Shown: positions 7,922 to 14,078 of the stretch, one piece after another
Layout: the number at the start of each line of letters is the position of its first letter
Numbering within the stretch: position 1 is the stretch's first letter
Assembly (NCBI GenBank): GCA_009787435.1
Contig: WRFW01000213.1
Span: forward strand, 1 to 16,379
Length of the DNA stretch: 16,379 nucleotides
Source of the DNA: Defluviitaleaceae bacterium
Lineage (GTDB): Bacteria > Bacillota > Clostridia > Lachnospirales > UBA5962
Direction of reading: 5' to 3'
Position numbers and translations under genes: made by a program
The notes under the pieces: generated by a model
The model's input: only the letters and a program-made list of their open reading frames with translations
Database searches by the model: none
Told to the model about the DNA's origin: nothing

Positions 7922-7990
7922 CCCACACTGCGGTGGGTTTGCCCTAGCGGGCAGCATAAGCGGCTAATGCCGCAAATTTTTAGTTTTTTG
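7922..7990 (-). repeat. hairpin element in the ptb-iorA gap, second copy of the pre-deoC element
   Basis: Three small stems stand in a row: CCCAC/GTGGG (7922-7926 with 7933-7937), GCCC-TAGC-GGGC (7941-7952) and GCGGC-TAAT-GCCGC (7960-7973). Read on the minus strand, the last two and the A-rich lead align with 3561-3608 in front of deoC. The element lies about 40-90 bases upstream of the iorA start, inside the operon. It could adjust transcript stability or readthrough between ptb and iorA, or be a dispersed genomic repeat. Its GC content stands out against the AT-rich surroundings. Confidence 0.65.
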
Positions 7991-8013
7991 AAAAGTTTTT
8001 TCCAAAAAAAGCG

Positions 8014-8814
8014 TTAACTTAAAGCTAGTAATATACTCATTAATTTTTCTGAACTGGAAGCCCCCCGGGATACTAGAATAATTGGTGCTTTTGCCCCTAG
8101 AACTATACCTGCCATAGTTGCATTTGCTAGATAAATAAGTGATTTACAAGTTATATTTCCTACAGCTATATTAGGAACTAATAAAATATCTACTTCGCCT
8201 GAAACTCTTGAACTAATCCCTTTCTTTTCAGCCGCTTCCTTACTTATTGCTAAATCCATTGAGAAAGGCCCCTCAAAATATATATTTTCCATAGCTTCAA
8301 AATGATATTTAAGCTCTGCGGCTTCAAATGTTTCTGGCATTTTAGGATTAACAGTTTCAACAGCTGCAAGAGCTGCAATTTTTATATCACTATAGCCTAA
8401 ATCTTTTAAAAAAGCTATAGCATTTTGGGTTATATCTTTTTTTTGCTCTAAAGTTGGGTATGGGTTCATACCCGCATCTGTAAAGAAAAGAAGTTTATCA
8501 TAAGTTTGGAGGGAAAGAGCGGTTAAATGGCTCATAGTCCGCCCGGTGCTTATTCCTGTTTCTTTATTTAAAACGGCTTTTAAAAGGTCTGCTGTTTGCA
8601 ATTTACCTTTCATAAGAATATTTGCTTTGCCCTCTCGCACTAAGGAAACTGCTTCTTGAGCAGTTTCCGCACAAATATATTTTACTTTTATACCCTCTTT
8701 AATTGCTTCTTCAACTGCTTCTATAGCTGGTTCATCTGCTTCTGCTATAGCTATAGTTTTAGCCTCGCCTAGTTTAGAAGCTCTTTTTTTTAATTCTTCA
8801 AAACTTTTAAGCAT
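8014..8814 (-). CDS. ptb: phosphate butyryltransferase (phosphotransbutyrylase)
   Basis: Ptb swaps CoA for phosphate on butyryl-CoA and related acyl-CoAs, supplying Buk. Family motifs are clear: NILMKGKLQTADLLKAVLNK (about 65-84), TGRTMSHL (90-97), LLFFTDAGMNPYPTLEQK (108-125), AVETVNPKMPET, GPFSMDLAIS and DILLVPNIAVGN near the end. The protein has 266 residues, whereas clostridial Ptb proteins have about 300. Compared with what I recall of the Clostridium acetobutylicum protein, some 25-30 residues are missing after KVKYICAE (about residue 50), in the N-terminal domain; the active-site motifs are kept. GGGGAG at 8825-8830 serves ATG 8814. It lies 40 bases after the dehydrogenase gene. Ptb and Buk together convert the acyl-CoA made by IorAB into acid and ATP. 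Confidence 0.92.
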   Translation of the reverse strand: MLKSFEELKKRASKLGEAKTIAIAEADEPAIEAVEEAIKEGIKVKYICAETAQEAVSLVREGKANILMKGKLQTADLLKAVLNKETGISTGRTMSHLTALSLQTYDKLLFFTDAGMNPYPTLEQKKDITQNAIAFLKDLGYSDIKIAALAAVETVNPKMPETFEAAELKYHFEAMENIYFEGPFSMDLAISKEAAEKKGISSRVSGEVDILLVPNIAVGNITCKSLIYLANATMAGIVLGAKAPIILVSRGASSSEKLMSILLALS

Positions 8815-8854
8815 TTATAATTGCTCCCCGCTGTTTAATTAAATTTACAAAATA

Positions 8855-9940
8855 TTACAAGCCGCAAGAATTTTTAGGGCTAGCTTCCAATATTATTTTT
8901 TGAGCGTATTCATCTGCCGCTCTATAAGTTGCTATGTTTTTTTCTTTTGCAAAATCTAATATGTTTTTAACGTTATCATAAATGCCGTCCATTTTTTCGT
9001 TTGCTTTTTCGTGCGTATGTTCCCTTTTAATTTCTAAATAGACCGATATAACACCACCCGCATTTATAACGTAATCTGGCAAGTAAAGAATACCTTTTTT
9101 ATGAAGTGCTTCACCAGCTGCCGGGTCCACTAACACATTATTTGCAGAGCCACCGATAAGCTTACATTTTATTTTGTTTGCTATTTCCTCGGAAATTACA
9201 GCACCCATAGCACAAGGGGCGAAAACATCACATTCTACATTTATAATCTCGCTAGGCTCTACTGCCACCGCACCAAATTCTTTTTTAGCACGCTCTATAG
9301 CTTCTTTATTAATGTCCGTTACTATTAATTTTGCCCCATCTTCATGGAGCCATTTGCATAAATCATAGCCTACTTTGCCGAGCCCTTGAACTGCAACTGT
9401 CTTTCCTTTAAAGCTTTTATCACCAAAGGCTTCCATAGCACCTGCTTGAAGCCCTCTAAACACGCCGCGGGCTGTGTATGGCGATGGGTCTCCCCCTCTG
9501 CCCTCTCCAGGGATGCCTGCTATGTGTGAAGTTACTTCAGCCATTATTTGAACGTCTGAAACGCTCATATTTACATCTTCACCTGTAGTAAATTTTCCGC
9601 CCAAACTATCTACAAATTTACCATAGGCAAGCATTAATTCACGAGTTTTAGGCTTTGCAGTGTCCCAAATGATAACAGCTTTAGCACCACCCATTAAAAC
9701 ACCAGAAACTGCATTTTTATAGCTCATACCGCGGGAAAGCCTTAAAACATCGTATAAAGCTTCTTCTTCATTTTCATAATTCCAAACACGAGTGCCGCCA
9801 GTAGTTGGACCTAAGGCTGTGCTATGAATTGCAATGATTGCTTTTAAGCCAGTTTCTTCACAATTTCTAAAATGTATTTCTTCATGGCTATGCTCGCCTA
9901 ACTTTTTAAATATCGAATTTTTTTCCAAGTTTTTGAACAT
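8855..9940 (-). CDS. Glu/Leu/Phe/Val-family amino-acid dehydrogenase (leucine/valine dehydrogenase-like)
   Basis: A 361-residue NAD-dependent dehydrogenase that deaminates an amino acid to its 2-oxo acid, the first step of the operon's pathway. The catalytic part shows GPTTGGTRVW (44-53), GMSYKNAVSGVLMGGAKAVI (71-90) with Lys75 and Lys87 as substrate-binding and catalytic lysines, and TGEDVN (119-124) with Asp122. GDPSPYTARGV (150-160) resembles the leucine and valine dehydrogenase version more than the glutamate enzyme. The nucleotide fold has AVQGLGKVG (183-191). VINAGGVISV closes the active site. Length fits leucine dehydrogenase (about 360-365). It is the first gene after a consensus promoter, with an AGAGGTG ribosome binding site. 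In Bacillus the matching gene is bcd; I leave the symbol open because a preference for aromatic substrates cannot be excluded. Confidence 0.9.
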   Translation of the reverse strand: MFKNLEKNSIFKKLGEHSHEEIHFRNCEETGLKAIIAIHSTALGPTTGGTRVWNYENEEEALYDVLRLSRGMSYKNAVSGVLMGGAKAVIIWDTAKPKTRELMLAYGKFVDSLGGKFTTGEDVNMSVSDVQIMAEVTSHIAGIPGEGRGGDPSPYTARGVFRGLQAGAMEAFGDKSFKGKTVAVQGLGKVGYDLCKWLHEDGAKLIVTDINKEAIERAKKEFGAVAVEPSEIINVECDVFAPCAMGAVISEEIANKIKCKLIGGSANNVLVDPAAGEALHKKGILYLPDYVINAGGVISVYLEIKREHTHEKANEKMDGIYDNVKNILDFAKEKNIATYRAADEYAQKIILEASPKNSCGL

Positions 9941-9989
9941 ATTGACACCTCTTCTAATTTATTTAATTTGTTTTTAATCTATTATGTAC

Positions 9990-10018
9990 ATTATACACAA
10001 AACAAGCGGCATTGTCAA
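9990..10018 (-). promoter_or_regulatory. consensus sigma-A promoter of the dehydrogenase-ptb-iorAB-buk operon
   Basis: On the minus strand TTGACA (10013-10018) and TATAAT (9990-9995) are separated by 17 bases, a full consensus match. Transcription should start near 9983, about 43 bases before the ATG at 9940. The 8-base palindrome ATGTACAT (9984-9991) overlaps the -10 edge and start point, and may be part of a regulator site. Confidence 0.9.
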
Positions 10019-10060
10019 GGCGAAAAAATAAAAAACATGAACTTTTTTGAAAAATTTTTA

Positions 10061-10089
10061 TTGACATTTTCTAAAAAATCGGTTATGAT
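10061..10089 (+). promoter_or_regulatory. sigma-A promoter of the NSS transporter gene
   Basis: TTGACA at 10061-10066 and TATGAT at 10084-10089 with a 17-base spacer. It points away from the catabolic operon's promoter; the two -35 boxes are 42 bases apart, so one regulator bound between them could control both. Confidence 0.85.
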
Positions 10090-10123
10090 AAATATAACAA
10101 AAATTTTATTTGGAGGTGTTCAA

Positions 10124-11506
10124 ATGGAAAAAAGGGAAAATTTCAGCTCTAGGCTATCTTTTATAATAGTATCTGTGAGCTGTGCTGTTGGGCTAGGCAA
10201 TATATGGCTAATGCCCTATAGAGCAGGTACATATGGCGGTGCTATTTATATTTTCTTAGTAATTGCATTTATACTTGCTTTTGCATTGCCAGTTTTGCTA
10301 GCTGAATATACAGTGGGCAGGGCTAGTGGAAAATCGGTAGCGGGGCATTTTCAAGCTTTGCAGCCAAAGGGCACAAAATGGCACTGGGCAAGCTATTTAA
10401 TGATAGCCGGCAATTATATTCTTATGATGTTTTATGCGGTAATATGTGGTTTTGCTCTTTGGTATTTCATTCAAGCTATAACTGGCAATTTAGTAATGAG
10501 CAACAATGCCGCCGATTCACAAGCAGCTTTCGCCGCGATAACGAGAAACCCAGCGATAACATATTTTACTACATTAGCAATAATAGTAGGAACTATAGGG
10601 GCTTGTTTACTAGGGCTTAAAAATGGTGTTGAAAAAGTATCAAAATATATGATGTTAATTTTCTTCATTTTAGTTTTCATTTTGATTGGTAGAGGTTTAA
10701 CGCTGCCAGGTGCTATGGAGGGGTTAAGATTTTTATTTATTCCTAGCGTTGAAAACTTTGTGGAACATGGGCCGCTTCGTTTGCTTCATATGTCTCTAGG
10801 GCAAGCTGTGTTTAGCGTTTCTGTTGGAATGGGTTCTATGGCTGTTTTCGGCTCATATGTTTCTAAAGATAAGAGACTCTTTAAAGATGGCTTTTCAGTT
10901 GCTATAATAGATATTTTTGTAGCTTTAGTGTGTTTAATAATGATATTCCCGGCAGCGATGAGCTTTGGAATTGCACCAACCCAAGGGGAGGGTTTACTAT
11001 TTGTAGTAATGCCTAATTTATTTTATCATATGCCGGCTAGTAATTTATGGGCAATATTATTTTATACTGGGCTTTTATTCGTTTCATTTTCAACAGCAGT
11101 TGCAATAGTTGAAAATATTATTGCAATAGGTATGGACAAATTTGGATTAAGCCGAAAAAAATCGGTATTATTAAATGGAGTAATCCTTTCTATATTAATT
11201 ATACCGGGTGCTTTAGGGAGAAACATTTGGAGCAGTATAACAGTGCCAGGGTTTCCACACTTAGGGTCTTTCTTCACATTTTTAGTAATGGAGCTTATAA
11301 TGCCTATAGGTGCTTTAATATACGTTTTATTTATAACGCAAAAGAGAGGCTTTGGGTTTAAAAATTTCTTAAAAGAAGTGAACACGGGCTCAGAGGGGTG
11401 GGAAGTGCCTGCTGCTAAATCTGTAAGTTTTTACTTAACTTACGTTGTGCCCATAGTTATGATATTTATATTAGTTTTTGGATTGTTGCAAAGATTTGTG
11501 TTATAA
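10124..11506 (+). CDS. sodium-dependent amino-acid transporter (NSS/SNF family)
   Basis: A 460-residue membrane protein of the neurotransmitter:sodium symporter family, whose bacterial members (LeuT, Tyt1, MhsT) import hydrophobic or aromatic amino acids with Na+. The first membrane segment contains the family signature SRLSFIIVSVSCAVGLGNIW (residues 9-28), followed by LMPYRAGTYGGAIY. At least ten further hydrophobic segments follow, consistent with the 11-12 of the family. At the position of LeuT Arg30, the outer-gate residue in the GN-x-W-R-x-P motif, this protein has Leu29. ATG 10124 has GGAGGTG at 10112-10118; an upstream in-frame start at 9968 would run through the promoter and is rejected. 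The gene is divergent from the amino-acid oxidation operon, so it probably imports that operon's substrate. An AT-rich hairpin lies 12 bases after the stop. Confidence 0.92.
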   Translation: MEKRENFSSRLSFIIVSVSCAVGLGNIWLMPYRAGTYGGAIYIFLVIAFILAFALPVLLAEYTVGRASGKSVAGHFQALQPKGTKWHWASYLMIAGNYILMMFYAVICGFALWYFIQAITGNLVMSNNAADSQAAFAAITRNPAITYFTTLAIIVGTIGACLLGLKNGVEKVSKYMMLIFFILVFILIGRGLTLPGAMEGLRFLFIPSVENFVEHGPLRLLHMSLGQAVFSVSVGMGSMAVFGSYVSKDKRLFKDGFSVAIIDIFVALVCLIMIFPAAMSFGIAPTQGEGLLFVVMPNLFYHMPASNLWAILFYTGLLFVSFSTAVAIVENIIAIGMDKFGLSRKKSVLLNGVILSILIIPGALGRNIWSSITVPGFPHLGSFFTFLVMELIMPIGALIYVLFITQKRGFGFKNFLKEVNTGSEGWEVPAAKSVSFYLTYVVPIVMIFILVFGLLQRFVL

Positions 11507-11517
11507 TTTAGCATCTC

Positions 11518-11537
11518 TAAAAACTGCCAAGTTTTTA
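11518..11537 (+). terminator. AT-rich hairpin after the transporter gene
   Basis: TAAAAACT (11518-11525) pairs with AGTTTTTA (11530-11537) around a GCCA loop, 12 bases after the transporter stop, and is followed by AATTTTTAT. It is weak as a terminator because it has only one GC pair; the stronger hairpin lies about 90 bases further on. Confidence 0.45.
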
Positions 11538-11557
11538 ATTTTTATAATAGTGTGTTA

Positions 11558-11683
11558 AAGATAGACCGTTCTTTGAGCTATCTTAGGCAAAACTAAAACG
11601 ACCAAAGAGAGTTTAAGAAACGATAATAAAAACAGCCGATTATTTTTATATAATCGGCTGTTTTTATTAATTGGTCGTTAGTT
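11558..11683 (+). other. structured intergenic region, possible 3'-UTR element or small RNA
   Basis: Several mutually supporting inverted repeats fill this gap. AAGATAG (11558-11564) pairs with CTATCTT (11578-11584). TCTTTG in its loop (11570-11575) is complementary to CAAAGA at 11603-11608. AACGACCAA (11597-11605) is complementary to TTGGTCGTT (11671-11679), enclosing the terminator hairpin; AACT/AGTT extends that stem past a two-base bulge. A TATAAT at 11543-11548 precedes it, but I see no good -35. I do not recognise a known riboswitch or RNA family. Confidence 0.35.
11624..11669. terminator. 20-bp intrinsic terminator between convergent genes
   Basis: A perfect 20-bp stem (11624-11643 with 11650-11669) with a 6-base loop. 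Its GC-rich core CAGCCGAT/ATCGGCTG is flanked by A5 on one arm and T5 on the other. It can serve the transporter gene on the plus strand and the DNA glycosylase gene on the minus strand. Confidence 0.9.
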
Positions 11684-11711
11684 TTTTTAACCACCTGTGA
11701 GTGGAGCATAA

Positions 11712-11725
11712 GTTTCTTAAGAAAC
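11712..11725. repeat. 14-bp perfect palindrome near the glycosylase stop codon
   Basis: GTTTCTTAAGAAAC is a perfect palindrome 26 bases beyond the glycosylase stop. A shorter relative, GTTTAAGAAAC, lies at 11611-11621 on the other side of the terminator and could pair with it over nine bases. No function can be assigned. Confidence 0.5.
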
Positions 11726-11750
11726 AATCAAGTAATTTTTTTGTGAAATA

Positions 11751-12344
11751 TCAAAAATTTTTTCCGCTCATAAATTCCCATAAATATAGTGAAGCTATGG
11801 AGCCATAAGGGCTATAGCGTTTTTTATATTTTAAAAATCTTTCTTTTTTAAGCTCTTTATGCCCATAAAGCTTGCAAATGCCTTTTTTTATTATTAAATC
11901 ACCATAGCTTAAAATATCTTTTCTACCTAAAGAAAAAATGAGGAGCATTTCAACAGTCCAAATGCCCACACCTTTAATTTGTGTTAGCTCACTTATTATC
12001 TCATCATCTTCGTTTTGCTTTAAACTTTCAAAATCAATATTTGCTTGTGCTATATTTTTTATATAGTTTGATTTTGCTTCATTCATACCACAAGACCGTA
12101 TTTCTTCCACTGTTAATTTTCTAAGCCCTGCTTGTGTTATTTCTGATAAATTACATAATCTATTAAAAACTGTCTCAGCGGCTTTCGTGCTAACTTGCTG
12201 AGCAACTACACTTTTAACTAACTCTTCAAAAATATTTGGGTTAACAGACCTTTCTATTTTGCCTATGCTATCTATTAAGGCACATAATTTTTTATCTTTT
12301 TTTCTCAAATTGTTCAAATCTTCTTCTGTATATTCAAATATCAT
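11751..12344 (-). CDS. AlkA-like DNA-3-methyladenine glycosylase (HhH-GPD family)
   Basis: A 197-residue base-excision repair enzyme that would remove alkylated purines from DNA. IFEELVKSVVAQQVSTKAAE (38-57) is the typical early helix region. LTQIKGVGIWTVEMLLIF (120-137) is the helix-hairpin-helix, and SYGDLIIKKGI (146-156) holds the catalytic Asp149. E. coli AlkA has about 282 residues with an extra N-terminal domain that is absent here; the short form is common in Gram-positive bacteria. No clear ribosome binding site precedes ATG 12344, so translation may be weak or the start may differ slightly. The 60 bases between it and purB hold a 9-bp inverted repeat. The exact alkyl-base range cannot be predicted. 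Confidence 0.87.
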   Translation of the reverse strand: MIFEYTEEDLNNLRKKDKKLCALIDSIGKIERSVNPNIFEELVKSVVAQQVSTKAAETVFNRLCNLSEITQAGLRKLTVEEIRSCGMNEAKSNYIKNIAQANIDFESLKQNEDDEIISELTQIKGVGIWTVEMLLIFSLGRKDILSYGDLIIKKGICKLYGHKELKKERFLKYKKRYSPYGSIASLYLWEFMSGKNF

Positions 12345-12358
12345 TTTTAAACAAGTGT

Positions 12359-12388
12359 ATATAAATTATGTTGATAAAAAATTTATAT
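12359..12388. promoter_or_regulatory. inverted repeat upstream of the DNA glycosylase gene
   Basis: ATATAAATT (12359-12367) and AATTTATAT (12380-12388) form a perfect 9-bp inverted repeat with a 12-base spacer, 15-44 bases before the glycosylase ATG. It is all A/T, so a chance origin is possible. It could be a regulator site or part of the leader. Confidence 0.35.
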
Positions 12389-12404
12389 CACAACTACTCC
12401 CTCT

Positions 12405-13697
12405 TTAATAATCTTTTGGTCTAGCCATTCTTTCAAAAAGTTCATCTATATTTTTTAAGTAATAATCATTATCGAAACATTTTTTTAACTCTACTTCGGG
12501 TAAAATTTTATTTTCAAGCAATAAAACATAATAACTTTCACCATTTTCATAAGCTCGCATAGCAAAAGGCTGCACAATTTTATAAGCTTCTTCCCTATTC
12601 ATGCCGCTATCAATTAAAGCATGAAGAACTCTTTGGGAATATATTAAGCCGTTAGTCTTATCGATATTTTTAAGCATTTGCTCTTTATTTACTACTAGAT
12701 TTTTAACAATATCGTTCATACGCTTTATAATATAATGGAGCAAATTTGTTGAATCTGGCAAGATTATTCTTTCAGCCGAAGAGTGGCTTATATCTCTTTC
12801 ATGCCAAAGAGGTATATTTTCATAAGCTGTTACCATATAGCCTCGCAAAATTCTTGAAAGCCCAGTTATATTTTCAGAACCTATAGGGTTTCTTTTATGT
12901 GGCATAGCAGAAGAACCTGTTTGCCCTGCTCTAAATCCCTCTGAAACTTCATCTAATTCTGTGCGTTGCAAATGTCTAAACTCCACAGCTATTTTTTCAA
13001 GAGAAGAGCCAATAAGAGCAAGTGTAGCTATATAATCGGCGTGCCTATCTCTTTGAACTACTTGGGTTGATATGGGTTCGATACCTATGCCAAGCTTTTC
13101 GCAAACATATTCTTCTATAAATATTGGAGTGTTAGCAAAATTGCCAACAGCACCAGAGATCTTTCCAACTTCAATAATTTTAGAAGCTTCTTTAAAGCGT
13201 TTTATATTTCTGCGAAGCTCTGTAACATATAGTGCAAATTTTAAACCAAAGCTAGTTGGCTCTGCATGAATTCCATGTGTACGCCCAATAGTTAGTGTAT
13301 ATTTATGCTCTATAGCTTTATTGTACAAAGTTTGTTCTAATTCTTTTAGAGATTTTAATATTACCTTGTTTGCTTTTTTCAACCTATACGCTTGAGCCGT
13401 ATCTACAACGTCTGTACTAGTTAAACCATAGTGTATCCATTTTCCTACTTTGCCTAACTTTTCTTCTACTGCTCTTGTAAACGCAACCACATCATGCCTT
13501 GTTTCTCTTTCTAATTCGTTTATTCTATCTATGTTAAAACTTGCATTTTTTTGTATGTATTCCAAATCTTCTTTTGAAACGATGCCTAATTTTTCATAAG
13601 CTTCTAATGAATAAAGTTCAACTTTTAGCCAAGATTTAAACTTTGAATTTTCAGACCAAATTAGGCTCATTTCCTCTGTGCTATAGCGTTCTATCAT
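12405..13697 (-). CDS. purB: adenylosuccinate lyase
   Basis: PurB acts twice in purine synthesis, releasing fumarate from SAICAR to give AICAR and from adenylosuccinate to give AMP. The 430-residue length is normal. Family regions are visible: ETRHDVVAF (65-73) with His68, YGLTSTDVVDTA (90-101), TIGRTHGIHAEPTSFG (136-151) with His141, and the lyase signature GSSAMPHKRNP (261-271) whose flexible loop carries the catalytic Ser. GGGAG at about 13709-13713 precedes ATG 13697. A terminator-like hairpin at 13733-13751 separates it from the small gene upstream, so it probably has its own promoter or depends on readthrough. No other pur gene is present in the window. Confidence 0.96.
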   Translation of the reverse strand: MIERYSTEEMSLIWSENSKFKSWLKVELYSLEAYEKLGIVSKEDLEYIQKNASFNIDRINELERETRHDVVAFTRAVEEKLGKVGKWIHYGLTSTDVVDTAQAYRLKKANKVILKSLKELEQTLYNKAIEHKYTLTIGRTHGIHAEPTSFGLKFALYVTELRRNIKRFKEASKIIEVGKISGAVGNFANTPIFIEEYVCEKLGIGIEPISTQVVQRDRHADYIATLALIGSSLEKIAVEFRHLQRTELDEVSEGFRAGQTGSSAMPHKRNPIGSENITGLSRILRGYMVTAYENIPLWHERDISHSSAERIILPDSTNLLHYIIKRMNDIVKNLVVNKEQMLKNIDKTNGLIYSQRVLHALIDSGMNREEAYKIVQPFAMRAYENGESYYVLLLENKILPEVELKKCFDNDYYLKNIDELFERMARPKDY

Positions 13698-13732
13698 ATT
13701 TATTGCTGCTCCCTATTTTTATTTTCTATAAA

Positions 13733-13751
13733 AAAAGCCCAATGGGCTTTT
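13733..13751 (-). terminator. intrinsic terminator or attenuator upstream of purB
   Basis: AAAAGCCC (13733-13740) and GGGCTTTT (13744-13751) with an AAT loop. On the minus strand it is followed by a run of seven T. It ends the unit of the 54-residue gene, 36 bases before the purB start; being so close to purB it could also act as a leader attenuator. Confidence 0.8.
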
Positions 13752-13767
13752 AAAAAATTATAATTTG

Positions 13768-13803
13768 CACACGCTATATAAAATGAAAGTTTATAAACGT
13801 GTG
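13768..13803 (-). other. hairpin with internal loop downstream of the small gene
   Basis: CACACG (13768-13773) pairs with CGTGTG (13798-13803), and inside it TATAAA (13777-13782) pairs with TTTATA (13790-13795), leaving a 7-base loop and a small internal loop. It lies between the small gene's stop and the terminator-like stem, so the small gene's transcript ends in two successive hairpins. Confidence 0.5.
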
Positions 13804-13819
13804 AAAAGATAATTTTAGA

Positions 13820-13984
13820 CTATATTCTATTAGTTTGTGAGTTATAAAGACTTTCATAAGCTTCTGCTTCTTCTTCTGTGCCCGGCATTGATGGAACCAA
13901 ACCGGTATAAGTGTTAGAAGAAACAACACTATTTGCTAAGTTTATATCTGGAATCGGATAATTTTTCTTTTTAGCTTGATACAT
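13820..13984 (-). CDS. small protein of 54 residues, unrecognised
   Basis: A short reading frame with a perfect AGGAGG (about 13997-14002) 12 bases before its ATG, ending in TAG. The protein begins MYQAKKKNYPIPDINLANS, continues with VVSSNTYTGLVPSMPG, and ends in an acidic, Tyr-containing tail (TEEEAEAYESLY, then NSQTNRI). It has no signal peptide or membrane segment. The DINLAN start followed by YTGL and LY loosely recalls the CotJA spore-coat proteins as I remember them, but the typical GTIFPELY ending is missing, so I do not assign it. The ribosome binding site, the fitting terminator and the lack of any other frame support a real gene. It sits between rnc and purB on the same strand. Spacing from AGGAGG to ATG is longer than usual. 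Confidence 0.72.
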   Translation of the reverse strand: MYQAKKKNYPIPDINLANSVVSSNTYTGLVPSMPGTEEEAEAYESLYNSQTNRI

Positions 13985-14078
13985 ATGAACTTTAAACCTC
14001 CTATATTAGCAGCAGCTTTTTTAGACTAACAAAAAACTTACTACATTTATAAGAATATTATTTACAAAAAACATCATA

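Noticed and set aside
7903..7926. GTG start of iorA eight residues upstream
   Set aside because: It lies within a hairpin stem and the upstream GGGGGAG site fits ATG 7902 instead.
9968..10123. Upstream extension of the NSS transporter by 52 residues
   Set aside because: The extension runs through both divergent promoters and lacks a ribosome binding site, and ATG 10124 has GGAGGTG and gives the normal family N-terminus.
11592..11710. Short minus-strand reading frame of about 38 codons through the intergenic region
   Set aside because: It passes through the terminator hairpin, has no ribosome binding site and shows no protein-like composition.
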